Part shown: in pieces, positions 35,730-46,155 of the stretch
Layout: every line of letters begins with the position of its first letter
How positions within the stretch are numbered: position 1 is the first letter of the stretch
Origin: Gongronella butleri
Taxonomy: Eukaryota > Mucoromycota > Mucoromycetes > Mucorales > Cunninghamellaceae
Reading direction: 5' to 3'
Assembly (NCBI GenBank): GCA_025201375.1
Contig: JAIWZP010000018.1
Coordinates: 474,382-538,381, forward strand
DNA length: 64,000 nucleotides
Position numbers and translations under genes: made by a program
The notes under the pieces: model-generated
The model's input: the letters and a program-made list of their open reading frames with translations, nothing else
The model's database searches: none
Told to the model about the DNA's origin: nothing

Positions 35730-35879
35730 TAAAAAAAAATAAAAAAAGGGGGCCAAATCCGCTTTTTTTTTTTTTTGATCATTTCTTTTGATTCATGTGC
35801 CAGAGCAAGCTGGTTTTCTGACCACCGTTGGCGCACCTCCCCCCTCTTGTTTTGTCGTTTCTCCCCAGCTCTTTTCTTT

Positions 35880-36561
35880 TTCACGTTTTGTTATTTTTCA
35901 CTCGTTAGACGGAGCCTGTTGCAGAAAAGCCCAAGGCTGCGCCCGTAAAGAAGGTCAATGATCCGCCTGCCGCCACGCAACCCACGCCCAAGGCATTTTT
36001 ACCTCGTCCAGCCACAAGCTCGCCAGCAACATTGACAGCAATGATGATTTCCCTGCCGAGAATCTAACAAGCAGAGCAGCGTACGCAAAGAGAAAAAAAA
36101 ACCAATTTGACGCGTATTTTGTCTTTTCCAGTTTCTTTGACGATTTTATCCGCAATGGCGGTCCGCGGGCAGGTCTGGCTGTTTGAGTGGTTTGTCATTT
36201 ATCACCGCTGGCGAGTATGACCAGCGAGACCGATTACGTGTTGCTTGGTCGTGGCGTGAGCGAGGCCAAGAAGGCCGAGGTGTCAAGACATCCAAGAGCC
36301 AAAGACCGACATGGAGGTGGCCAACCGTAAACTAACAGGCAGAGCAGCGTACGCAAAGAGAAAGAAAAAAAAATGCAGAAAAAAAAACCAATTTGACGCG
36401 TTTTTGTCTTTTCCAGATTCTTTGACACAATGGTGGTCCGCGGGCATTGGGCTCATGTCCGCGGCCCGAGGGCGAGCCTGGCTGCTGAAGAGGTTTGTCA
36501 TTTATCACCGTTGACATTGAAGCGCAGCGAAATCTAGGAAGTTGTATGGCGGGTAAGCGAG

Positions 36562-36592
<31 letters not shown>

Positions 36593-36850
36593 AAAACCGC
36601 CACCTGGCAACGTCCAATGGCTAATTTTTTTTTTTCGTTAACAGTTGAATGATGGGCGCTGTCACCGAAAAGACTGACTACGTGTTGCTTGGCCGGGGTG
36701 TAAGCGTGGCCAAGTAGGCCAAGGTCAAGAAGCTCGCCGTCAAGATGCACTCGGAGGATGCGTTCTACGACCTGATCAACTCTCCCAAGGGCAAGGGCAA
36801 GGCCGCGGCCACCGCTGCGCCCGCTGCTGCCGCGCCTATGTAAAAGCATG
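35880..36850 (+). pseudogene. RFC1-like pseudogene pieces (copies 2 and 3) between moaA and moaC
   Basis: Two incomplete units lie head to tail. The first (about 35,905-36,280) encodes a Pro/Lys-rich RFC1-type linker (EPVAEKPKAAPVKKVNDPPA), then SFFDDFIRNGGPRAG and a shrunken BRCT in which GEYD is joined directly to TSETDYVLLGRGVSEAKKAE. The second (about 36,325-36,842) has a similar linker end and a BRCT with an in-frame stop (GVSVAK then TAG) and the same Ala-rich tail as copy 1. Frameshifts, stops and a 30-nt A-tract in the intron (about 36,561-36,590) show decay. GTAAGC...AACAG introns are retained, so these are DNA-level duplicates. Confidence 0.75.
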
Positions 36851-36914
36851 CAGCACGCCAAAAATCGGCTACCTTTGCTGACTTTCTTTTTACAGGCTGT
36901 GAGATTGACGACTT

Positions 36915-37020
36915 GCTAGGAAGCGGCCCATGATCCTGATTGGCGGCCAATGAAAAATAAAAAATAAAAAGGGGGGGCCAAATCCATCGGATCTCGCCTT
37001 TTTTTTTTTTGTATCTTTTT
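36915..37020 (+). repeat. Duplicated moaA 3' tail before moaC
   Basis: CGGCCCATGATCCTGATTGG and the following GGGGGGGCCAAATCC repeat the true moaA end at 35,704-35,760. The duplication flanks the RFC1-like insertion on its right side and marks the ancestral moaA-moaC spacing. Confidence 0.8.
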
Positions 37021-37031
37021 CTTTTTGAATA

Positions 37032-37610
37032 ATGTTGAAAAGAGCGCTCTCACACACGCTGCGCGCGAATTCGCATGTGGCGAGGCCATTGGGGCAATGG
37101 CGACCCATGAGTCACCTGACGCACACGGATCCAGAAACGGGCGAGGCGCGGATGGTGTCTGTGACGCAGAAAAACGACAGCAAGCGCCAGGCGCGGGCGT
37201 TTGGGCGCATTGTGTTGTCGGCCGACGCGTTTGCGCTGCTCGAGAAGAATGAGATGCACACAGCAAAGGGCAATGCGCTCGTGGTTGCGCAAATTGCAGG
37301 CATCCAAGCGGCCAAAAACACTGCACAGCTGATCCCGCTGTGCCACCCGCTGCTTCTGGGTGTCATTGATGTGCGACTCGTTCTCAACAAGAGCGACTCG
37401 TCCGTCCATTGCAACACGCTCGTCGAAACCACGGGAAAAACCGGCGTTGAAATGGAAGCGCTCACTGCTGCAAGTGTCGCCCTGCTCACTGTCTACGACA
37501 TGTGCAAGGCCGTCGACAAGCACATGGTCATTGAGGATTTGAGCGTCGTTGAAAAAAAAGGCGGCAAGTCGGGCCATTGGATCGCTCCAAACACAGCAAA
37601 AACGAAATAA
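37032..37610 (+). CDS. moaC: Cyclic pyranopterin monophosphate synthase (molybdopterin step 1B)
   Basis: A single intact exon of 192 residues. After a basic, acid-free N-terminus (MLKRALSHTLRANSHVARP), probably a mitochondrial presequence, the MoaC fold is complete: LTHTDPETGEARMVSVTQK, GDx-like AGIQAAKNTAQLIPLCHPL, the invariant TGVEMEALTAASVALLTVYD, MCKAVDK and the C-terminal GGKSGHW. MoaC rearranges the MoaA product to cyclic pyranopterin. The second Met at codon 26 (MSHLTH) could be the start of a shorter, cytosolic form. The gene is convergent with eS25, 78 bp away. A truncated copy lies at 23.4 kb. Confidence 0.95.
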   Translation: MLKRALSHTLRANSHVARPLGQWRPMSHLTHTDPETGEARMVSVTQKNDSKRQARAFGRIVLSADAFALLEKNEMHTAKGNALVVAQIAGIQAAKNTAQLIPLCHPLLLGVIDVRLVLNKSDSSVHCNTLVETTGKTGVEMEALTAASVALLTVYDMCKAVDKHMVIEDLSVVEKKGGKSGHWIAPNTAKTK

Positions 37611-37688
37611 AATGAAGCGAAAAAGGGTTGTGAAATCTTTATTTCATGTACAGATGCTAATCAAAGGAAGGGGGGGATGCGGATCAAT

Positions 37689-38310
37689 TTACTCTTCACC
37701 AGTGGCACGGGCTAGATCAACAAAAAAAAAAAAAAAGATGAGTGAGCAAAAAAGGAGTTGTTTCTGCGATTTTTTTTTTCATTTCTTACTGTAGATGATC
37801 TGGGCATGGTGACGAGACAAAGGCTTGATGAGGCCTTGAGCTTCCAATTCCTTGATGGCAACGCGGGCGAGCGAGGCGTTGACCTTGAGGCGGTCGACCA
37901 AGACAGATTGGCTGATCAGCTTGTAGGTGGGCACTTCCTTGAAGAGGCGCTCATAGGTGGGCTTGTCCAAGACAACCATGTTGTTGGCCTTGTCCTTGAC
38001 CTTCTTGGCGGACCACTTCTTCTTGGCTTTCTTGCCTCCGGACGAGGAGGAGGGCTTGGCAGCTTGGTCTTTCTTAGCCTAATAATGGGGAACGAAAAAA
38101 GGTGAGCACGAGTGCTCCGTTTGACTTTCTCCACGACGACGACAATGACGACAATTCCATCCATGGAGGATGGCATCCATCTATCCATCCATCCATCCAT
38201 CTCGTGCATCCATCGTGGTCATCGCAAAATCCGTCGCATCGTCATCGTCATCGTCGTCGAGCGTGTCGTGTTGCGTCGTGGTGGGCATCTAACAGAGCGG
38301 GACTTACCAT
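37689..38310 (-). CDS. RPS25: 40S ribosomal protein eS25
   Basis: Three exons (38310-38308, 38078-37790, 37711-37689) give 104 residues. The first exon is the ATG alone, a layout common in fungal ribosomal protein genes. After a Lys/Ser-rich tail (AKKDQAAKPSSSSGGKKAKK) comes the winged-helix core: KWSAKKVKDKANNMVVLDKP, TYERLFKEVPTYKLISQSVL, RLKVNASLARVAIKELEAQG, LIKPLSRHHAQIIYTRAT and a GEE end. It belongs to the small-subunit head near the E site and is needed for several IRES mechanisms. The shared 198-bp upstream region with the divergent CLYBL gene should contain both promoters. Confidence 0.95.
38155..38215. repeat. CCAT tetranucleotide tract in eS25 intron 1
   Basis: CCATCCAT-type units (CCATCTATCCATCCATCCAT) are repeated within the 229-nt first intron. 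A TCATCG-rich stretch follows at about 38,236-38,260. Confidence 0.8.
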
Positions 38311-38508
38311 ATTGCAATAGAGAGAGAGAGAAGAAAAAGAAGAAAAAAAAAATGAGAACAGCACAAGGGCTAAATAATGCCGGACGCTTTGCTGAGTTTT
38401 GAGTTTTGCGGGCCGCACGGCTTTTTTTCAATTCTAAAAAGGGGGAACGCTTTTTTTTCCATTGGAGACGCACTTTTTTTTTTCGTGTGAACCAAAGGAC
38501 TCTTTTGT

Positions 38509-40120
38509 ATGCTCAACCGTGCCCTCGTGTTTAGCAAATATATCCAGCCTCGTAAAACAATGAGTGAAAAAAGCTTGGAAGCCCAATTTTACTCACGACG
38601 TGTTATAGGAGCCAGGCTCTTGAGCACCACCACTACCACCGCCACTTCGTCGGCTGCAAGTGCTAATGGCGCGACGACCGCTGGTGGCAGCAGCAACAAC
38701 GCTACAACGGTGTCGGCCGCTCAAGACTTGCCTGTACGGTCACGACGCGCTCTTTTCTATGGTAAAGCAAGAAAAAAAAGAAAACGAACGAAATTGGACC
38801 GCTCACTTGACGCGCATTTTTGTTAGTGCCCGGCAGCGACGAGCGCAAGATACACAAATCCATATCGCTCGGCGCCGATTGTCTCGTTTATGACCTGGAG
38901 GACAGTGTCAGCGCCAACAAAAAGGGTAATGCGCGCCACATGATCATTGACGCGCTCGAGGTAAGTGCAAAGCGCCCATTTGCTATCCTTTTTCTCATGC
39001 CATTCTGCTAGGCATCTGTGCATGGCAAGGCAGAAAAGGCGGTGCGCATCAATGCCATCGGCTCAGGTAAAAAAAAAAAAAAAAAGTGACGACACGTGGA
39101 CTACCATCTCAAACCCGATTGATAGGCTACGAATTGGACGATTTGAATGTCATTGTAACCCTCATCTCCCCGTTGTCGCCCAATTTCTGGCTCACACACT
39201 ATTTTTTTTTTCGCAGCTCCACTCGAAGCGTTTGCAAGCCATTGTCATTCCAAAAGTCCAGGATGCCCGTGATATACAATTCGTCAGCAAGATGATCGAT
39301 GCCGTGGCCATTGACTCTCAGTAAGACCGCTCCCTTTTCTCGCATCATTTTTCAACTTTTTTTTTCCGTGATTTATTAGGCGAGAGCGCGTCAAGCTAAT
39401 CGCGTCAATTGAAAGTGCGCGCGGCGTCATGAACCTTAAAGAGATTGCCACGGCCGACGAACGCCTGGATGCCCTCGTCGCAAGTTCCACATTTTTTTTT
39501 TTTTTAAAAAAAACTAGCACGCAAAATACTCATTTCGTGAACTTTTTTTCTAGTTTGCCGCCGAGGATTACTGTGCAGACCTTGGCTTGATTCGCACACC
39601 AGCGCGCAAGGAGATGCTCTATGCGCGCCAGTCCATCGTCAATGCCGCGGGTGCTTATGGGTTGCAGGCCATTGATCTGGTCTGCGTAGATTACCAGAGC
39701 GAGGCCACCCTGTTGGATGAATGCAAGGAGGGCCGCGAGTTTGGCTTCCACGGCAAGCAGGCCATCCATCCCAATCAGATTGACATCATCCAGCGCGCCT
39801 TTTTGCCTGACGATGCTGGTAACACATGGGCAAATAATGGGCCCAACGGCGTCGTTTGACTTTTTACCCCCTTTTTTTAATAATAGACATTGCACGCGCG
39901 GCGCGCATCGTGGAAAAGGCCGAATTCTTTGCAAACAAAGGAGTTGGCGCCTTTGATCTCGATGGCAAAATGTAAGTATCAGCTGCATCATCCGTTTGCC
40001 AATCCTCACTCTTTGTTTGGGCGCGATAGGATCGATATGCCCGTCGTTAAATGGGCCGAAAAGGTGCTTGACAAGGCAAGGGCAGGGGGCCTGCCGGTGC
40101 CAGAACCTGCAAAAAAGTAG
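38509..40120 (+). CDS. CLYBL/CitE-like HpcH/HpaI family lyase, likely mitochondrial
   Basis: Nine exons (38509-38761, 38827-38960, 39012-39066, 39126-39154, 39217-39320, 39380-39479, 39554-39818, 39887-39971, 40030-40120) give 371 residues. A basic Ser/Thr-rich leader (about 70 residues) precedes the TIM barrel. VPGSDERKIHKS carries the CoA-binding Arg/Lys region, followed by DCLVYDLEDSV with the metal-ligand acidic pair. QAIVIPKV, LIASIESARGVMNL, LVFAAEDYCADLG and FGFHGKQAIHPNQI complete the CitE core. Human CLYBL degrades citramalyl-CoA and shows malate synthase activity in mitochondria; the same is inferred here. Intron 6 (39480-39553) begins GCAAGT, a GC-AG intron. The GTC before it is required for the conserved LVFAAED. 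Confidence 0.93.
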
Positions 40121-40359
40121 TGCGTTGAAATAAAGGCCAAAAGCATGTTTTTTTTTGTCCCGTCTCCTTTTGCGCCCGCCTTTTGTTTTTGTTTACCCAT
40201 GATAAAAATCATGCAGCATGCAAATCCATCTTGGTTCATGCAATCCTCCCTTCATTGTTTATCTTTTTTGTTGCAAACGAGACTTGGCATTTTCTCGTCC
40301 GACTCCCTGTTTTCTCAATCCTTCTTTTCTTCTCTCCCCTTCAATTGTCCCTCCTCGCC

Positions 40360-41445
40360 ATGTCCGATCATGATGCCACACCGCGCGACATGCCCATGGC
40401 GTCCTCAACAAACGCGTCTGCCTTGCCATTGATGCAATCTTCCATCACGCAATCATCATCGTCACCAACCACGCCGCCACCCGTGCCGCCCGCTCACGAC
40501 TATCATCCGCCTCCCCAGCCCGATAGGTACCTGTTTCCAGAATCTCCTGATATTCGCCACCAGCCGAGCCCCGTTCTGCCCACGTACGAGGAAACAATCC
40601 AGCCTTACCGACCATTCCGCACACGTCCAAGTAAGAAAAAAAATAAAAAGACAATTTGCTCACGCCCAGAATGCGCTTTTTAGGTCACATCATCGACAAC
40701 CACAACGACATTGAACGACCCGTGTCGCTGTTGGAGCAATCCATTGATGAAAAATCACAGCGGCCGCGGCGCAAAAAGGTGCTGCATTATCTGTGCTGCA
40801 TCTGTTGCCCGTGCCTGCCCATGTGGATGCGGAGCATCTGCTGCCTCCTTTTATTCTCCTTGGTCATCTTTGCCGTTGCCGCAGGCATCCTTGCCGCCCT
40901 GTTTCAGATGCCCACCGTCACCTACAATGGCACCACCAATGACCCTAATGGGCTTCCGTATTTCGTCAATACTTCTACGTCCTCTTTCCAAATTAACCTT
41001 GGCCTCAATTTCACCATCACCAATCCCAACGTGGAGAGCATCCATTTTGAAAAGATTAGAGCAATTGTAAGCTTGCGCTGCAGACAAAAGGGGAAGCGCG
41101 CACACTCATTGCCACATGCCTAGGCTTTTTATCCAGGGGTCGATTCAGTCAGTATTGGCGGTGGCAACATATCTAACGTCGACGTGGGCCAGGCTACCGC
41201 CACACAGCTGATTCTTCCATTGGAATTACATTACGACACATCCATGGACCCCGGCCACACCATGCTTTACGACATCATGACCCGCTGCGGCCTCATTGGC
41301 ACATCCAAGCAAAACCTGGCCGTCACCTTCTTGCTCAAACCGTCATTGCGCGTCATTGGGGTGCCCCTTTCGCCCACCATCCGTGAAGCCACGTCCTTTC
41401 CATGCCCCATTCAGGTAAAAAACACAAATAAAAAAAAAAAAAAAA

Positions 41446-41480
<35 letters not shown>

Positions 41481-41570
41481 AATGGCCCCTTACGCCGACC
41501 TTTTTTTTTTTTTCTCTGCGCGCAGCCAGGCCAATTGGTCATACCGAATGATGCCCACTTTGCAAATTGA
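40360..41570 (+). CDS. LEA2-like (Hin1/NDR1-type) single-pass membrane protein
   Basis: Four exons (40360-40630, 40684-41066, 41124-41414, 41526-41570) give 329 residues. The first ~120 residues are Ser/Pro-rich and probably cytosolic. A basic Cys-rich stretch (RRKKVLHYLCCICCPCLPMW) precedes a ~24-residue membrane helix (CLLLFSLVIFAVAAGILAAL). The extracytosolic part matches a LEA2 domain: FQINLGLNFTITNPNVESIH, AFYPGVDSVSIGGGNISNVD, TQLILPLELHYDTSMDP and KPSLRVIGVPLSP. The Cys cluster next to the membrane may be palmitoylated. Such proteins are found in many fungi with little known function. Intron 3 holds an A-tract and a (GA)n tract. Confidence 0.85.
41453..41480. repeat. (GA)n microsatellite in an intron
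   Basis: About 14 GA units directly follow a 25-nt A-tract inside intron 3 of the LEA2-like gene. Confidence 0.9.
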
Positions 41571-42179
41571 AGATTGTAAATCTTGTACTCATACTACAAT
41601 ATCATATATCGAATATATCCTGCTCTTGTAGCCCCATTTTAATGTGTGAATAAAGATCCGTCAGCGTATTGCATCCAAGACCCCGCGTCATTCTCGCAAG
41701 ACGGCAATCATATTAAGTTGCTTGCCGTTCAATTATGTCTCTTACACTCTTAGTCTCTGTTGCTGTGATTGGGAACTGTACGTAGGTGTGTTCTCGTCCT
41801 CTTTATATTGTAAACTTGTAATACCACAACTTTTTGTCAACCGGAGGTAGTGTGTTCTACGGTGAGTATCCCAGAGGGAGTCGTGTGTATCATCATACGC
41901 TGCTGCTTTCAGAAAAAAATCTGTCCCCAAACACCCGAGAAAATTCACAAAAGCACGATTTTCATGATTTTCGGGGTTCACACCGCACATGAGTATCATA
42001 AAGTCTTTGATTTGTGCATTTTTTAATCGTAACGAACAGAAGAATTTGTCAATCTGAGGCGTGCTGTTACAGTACCGCACAGTACCGCACAGTATTTCAA
42101 TGCCGGTAACAGGCTACAATAACAGCGCGATACACACCTATCATAAACTACTAACTGCACTAAAATGCCCCTGTTTGCC
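41571..42179. other. Intergenic, no gene seen
   Basis: 3' flank of the LEA2-like gene (AATAAA at about 41,649) followed by non-coding sequence. CAGTACCGCA occurs twice in tandem at about 42,071-42,091. Confidence 0.4.
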
Positions 42180-43150
42180 TTTGAAAAACGACGACAATGC
42201 GTGTTTTTCAGACTTTGACGGCTTGTTGTGCCTCCAGAATTTTTTTTACAGCCTACCTGCCCGCCGATGGAAATCGCATCGCGGTGCAAACTACAGCCAA
42301 GTGCTTGCGACGGATCCGTCCGAGTTTTTTTGAACACGCAAATTTCAAAAACCTTCAAGTTTCCCTATTTTTCATTTATCTCACAATCTGCCTGGCCGGC
42401 CTCTTTCAAAAGTAGCTGCATCGAATTCAGCGCAAAATTTGCAACAAAAAAGCTTAACCCCCCAAAGCGCTACGACCACTTTTGAAAAATTCAGGGGTCA
42501 CTCAGGGGTCACACATTTCAATCTCAGAAAACGCCAAATTTGTGAAATTTCGAACTCCGAGTGATCAATGCATCCCAAACAGGTAAATACGACAATTTAC
42601 TATTGGCTGACAAAATGGCAGGCTGCCCCAACTTTTGAAAAATACGCAAAGAAGAGTGACGCATGAACGGCGATCGACTGAGAAAAGTGCCTGCTTTAGG
42701 CAAGATTTTTTTTGCAAAAATTTAAGGTTTGAAACTTCCAAATTAAGATAGTGGATTGCATGGAATTTTTGTTTTTTAACTGCATTTTTTTGCACAATTT
42801 TGTGCGCTGATGATGAGTGGGCTGTAGGCTGGTGAAATGACCGATGCAAAAAGTTCAAACCCAAGCTAGCGCGCTGCAAGTCATCCCAATAGATGCTTTA
42901 TCCCCTGTTTGTTAGTAAAAATGGAATAAAAATCGCAGGTTGACCAGACCGTTCTCGAGCAAATCAACATTTAAAAAATTGTCGTAAAAAGCTCTTTTCT
43001 CTATCAATTTTGATCATATCGCGATGTACTAGCTTCATTCGACGGAGATTCAACAACTACATTCGACATGTTAAAAGCACCTTAGGTTGTTTTTCCGGTT
43101 GTCAAGAAAAGTGAGTTCGAAAATTAGTCCAATGTTTGATCGACTTTTGC
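42180..43150 (+). repeat. Dispersed repeat family B, copy 2
   Basis: It matches 13,120-14,100 with the same order of landmarks (TGTGCCTCCAGAATTTTTTT, CAGCGCAAAATTTGCAACAA, CAGGGGTCACTCAGGGGTCA, AATGCATCCCAAACAGGTAA). Substitutions and small indels are spread evenly, so this is an old duplication. Confidence 0.7.
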
Positions 43151-43349
43151 AAGCGTACAAAGTTTGTTCATCGCAACCAGATCTCCGAAAAAACTTGCTT
43201 GGAATCATTGAAGCCATCAGTTGACCATTCACTGGTCTAAATTTGGAGCCAGATGGTCAAGCTCATCGGGAGGAACGCGTAAAATATTATTTAGCTTCGG
43301 GTTTTCACTTGTACAGTATGACAGCAAACACGAATCTCGAGATTTCTCG

Positions 43350-45130
43350 CGATTGACGGACTGAGTGATGATTCGACTCGCGAAAAAAATTAACACCGTT
43401 GACGAATTTAGTCTATCATACCATCATCAACTGGTCCTAATTTGGGACCAGATGACAAGTTTCTGATGAATCACCAGTTTCATGCGTAATACAGTAGTAA
43501 TGGTGGTAAAATCAGCACCATTTATTGGTCTCGCACTGCGGCAACGGCTGATGATGAACGCCCCGACACGTGAGTCACCCCAAACGAATCATCAGGCAAA
43601 CGCGGTACTGTAAAAGCGCTTGTGGTTTGGGGATAATATCGCTTCACATTTTCGGCGAGTTGCCCTTGAGGGATCTTTTTGGATCCTGGCTTGGCCCTGA
43701 TTTTATGAAAAATGCATTCTCTCAGGACAGAGTGATCCGATTTGGGAAAAAACTTGACCTTGTCGGATTTTTGAGTCGAGTTTCCATTGACATGAATTTG
43801 GAGCCTGATGGTTAGGCTCATCGGGAGGAGGAACGCGTGAAATATTGTTTAACGCTGGGTTTCCAGTACTGTAGTAAAGACAAATCTCAGGATTTCTCGC
43901 GACTGAGTGATCCGATTCGCAAAAAAGCTTAACAACACCGAAGAACTGGGTCTACCATCATTTGGTCCAACTTTGGGACCAGATGAACAAGCAAGCAAGT
44001 TTCTGAGAAAGCGCCAGTTTCATATGGTAAGCGTAAATGGGGTACGATGCTGCTACTGTACGATCGGTAGCATTTTGTCTCGTAATGTACTGCGGCAACA
44101 GCTGAGCGCCCCGACACGTGAGTCACCTCAAATGAATCGGCGGCGAAACGCGATAAAAGCGCTTGTGGTTTGAGGACATCGCGTCGAGTTCTTGGCGAGT
44201 TAGCCTTCAGGGATCGTTTTGACCTTGATTTGGCCCTGGTTTTACGCAAAGTGCATTTTCTCAGGACTGAGTGGATCTGATTTGCGAAAAAACCTGGAGT
44301 CATCGAAGTTTCGAGTCTAATATTCATTGGTCTAAATTTGGAGGCAGATGGTTAAGCTTATCAGGAGGAACACGTAAAATATTATTTGGCGCTGGGAATT
44401 CACTAGCAAACACGAATCACGAGATTTCTCGAGACTGAGTAATCCGATTCGCGAAATAAACTAACACCGCTGGAGAATTGGGTCTACCATCAACTGGTCC
44501 AGATTTGGGACCAGAGAGCACGTTCCTGATGAAGCGCCAGTTTCATGGGCGTAAAGCGGGTAAAATCAGCACCATTTGGTCTCGTAATGCGGCAACGGCT
44601 GAGCGCCTCGACGCGAGAGTCACCTCAAATGAATCGGCAGCAAAACGCGGTAAAAGCGCTCGTGGTTTGGGGACATCGCGTCGAGTTTTCGGCGAGCTGT
44701 CCTTCAAGAGGTTGATTTGGCCCTGAATTTATGCAAATTGCATTTTCTCAGGACTGAGTGATCCGATCTCTGAAAAATCTTGACATTGTTGGAGTTTTGT
44801 GATCATCATCCTCTAATTCAAATATAGAACCGGATCATGGAGGGTGTGCCCGGCAAAATGGGGTAAGGCCTTTTCCATTTTAGTAGCGTACGCGAAAAAG
44901 GCGCAACGTATCAACGCGCGAGTCGCCTCAAATGAATCAGTAGCCAAACGCGGTAAAAGCGCTTGCATTTTGGAGAGATTACGTCGAGTTTGCGTCGACT
45001 TGGTGTGCAATGACTCTAAAAACTCGCATTTTCGGCTTTTTGTTTGGCCTATTGGCAGACATAATGTCATCAACCTGCAGATCAACTTTTCGTGGTTTCT
45101 CCATGCTGCAACTTGGCCCCCTTCGGCCAA
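43350..45130 (+). repeat. Family C: diverged tandem repeat, about 3.5 units of ~0.5 kb
   Basis: Two sets of anchors recur. One is ACTGAGTGATCCGATTCGC, near 43,365, 43,905 and 44,435 with partial copies between. The other is TGCGGCAACGGCTGA followed by CGACACGTGAGTCACC and AAACGCGGTAAAAGCGCT, near 43,538, 44,092, 44,590 and in degraded form 44,900. Spacing is about 550, 500 and 310 bp. No frame is conserved between units. Related single copies appear near 27,400 and 52,660. Confidence 0.7.
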
Positions 45131-45322
45131 TTCGTGCTAGGACGCGTTTCGGTTGTTCCTAATTCGTGGTTGCTCAATTAAAAATGCGTGTACACTGTCG
45201 GCAAAACCATGTGGCGCGGAAGGTTGCACAAAAGGACTGTCCTGACGGACTGAGGAGAAGGATAAAAACCTTAAATTCTCAGCTCGACGTTTCTTTCTTC
45301 TTTTTGCTCCTTTTCCCACACC

Positions 45323-46045
45323 ATGTCTCAACACTTGACGGACGACTGTCTTTTTTGCAAGATTATCAGGCAAGTCGTATATTCCTATAGCTTCTTTTCT
45401 GTTTACACGCTACTTTTCTTTTTTTCCATAGAGGCGAGATCCCCTCGCACAAAATTGCTGAAACCGACAAAAGGTAAAGACGCGTTCGAGTGCGTTTGCC
45501 ATCCCCTTTTTGCGCAAGTTTATCGATTAGCTCTTTTGTAGCTATGCTTTTCTCGATATCAACCCATTGAGCAAGGGCCATGCTGTAAGTCATAGCCAAA
45601 GAGGAAAGGCAGCACGCGCTCACTCTGATTTTTGCACGAAATGTAGCTGGTGATCCCCAAGTGTAAGGTTAAAAGGGCCGCCAAACGTGCGCGACCGACT
45701 TTTTTTTTTTCGTCGTAGATCACTCCGAGTTCTTCCATCAAGTGCCTGAGGATTACCTTGCCGATATTCTGCCCCTTGCCAAGAAGGTCGCGGTGGCCAG
45801 CGGCCTTGATCAATACAATCTTTTGCAGGTAGGCAGCCCATATCAAAAAAAGGGGAAAATTGCTCACGCAATGGCCCTGTACGTAGAACAATGGCCCGAT
45901 GGCGCATCAAGTTGTGAAGCACGTGCACTTCCACATCATCCCCAAGCCTAATCCCACGGAGGGCCTCGGTGTTGGCTGGCCTCACAAGCAAGTTTCCCAA
46001 GACGATCTTGCCAAGACGTTGATCAGCATCAAAGAGAAGCTCTGA
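45323..46045 (+). CDS. HNT1: HIT-family nucleotide hydrolase (Hint/Hnt1-like)
   Basis: Six exons (45323-45369, 45432-45473, 45542-45584, 45647-45662, 45719-45828, 45887-46045) give 138 residues. CLFCKIIRGEIPSHKI starts the HIT fold, then YAFLDINPLSKGHALVIPK, YHSEFFHQVPEDYLADILPL and QNNGPMAHQVVKHVHFHIIP with the histidine triad HVHFHI. It hydrolyses purine nucleoside phosphoramidates (AMP-lysine, AMP-NH2), as in yeast Hnt1. Exon 4 is only 16 nt. Intron 1 starts GCAAGT, not GT; the GC-AG splice is needed to make KIIRGEIP. The C-terminus (PNPTEGLGVGWPHKQ) is the usual fungal Hnt1 ending. Confidence 0.93.
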
Positions 46046-46155
46046 GGCGGAGCATTGAATAAAAGCGACCCTGGTTGGCATGAGATGGTCCTTTTTATTC
46101 TGATGAAGGAAGCTAGGCATTTAAAATTACAATTGAACAAGAGAATGGGCGCTCA

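Noticed and set aside
38155..38215. CCAT repeat considered as a CRISPR-like array
   Set aside because: It is a simple tetranucleotide microsatellite inside an intron. No CRISPR array is expected or seen in this eukaryotic window.
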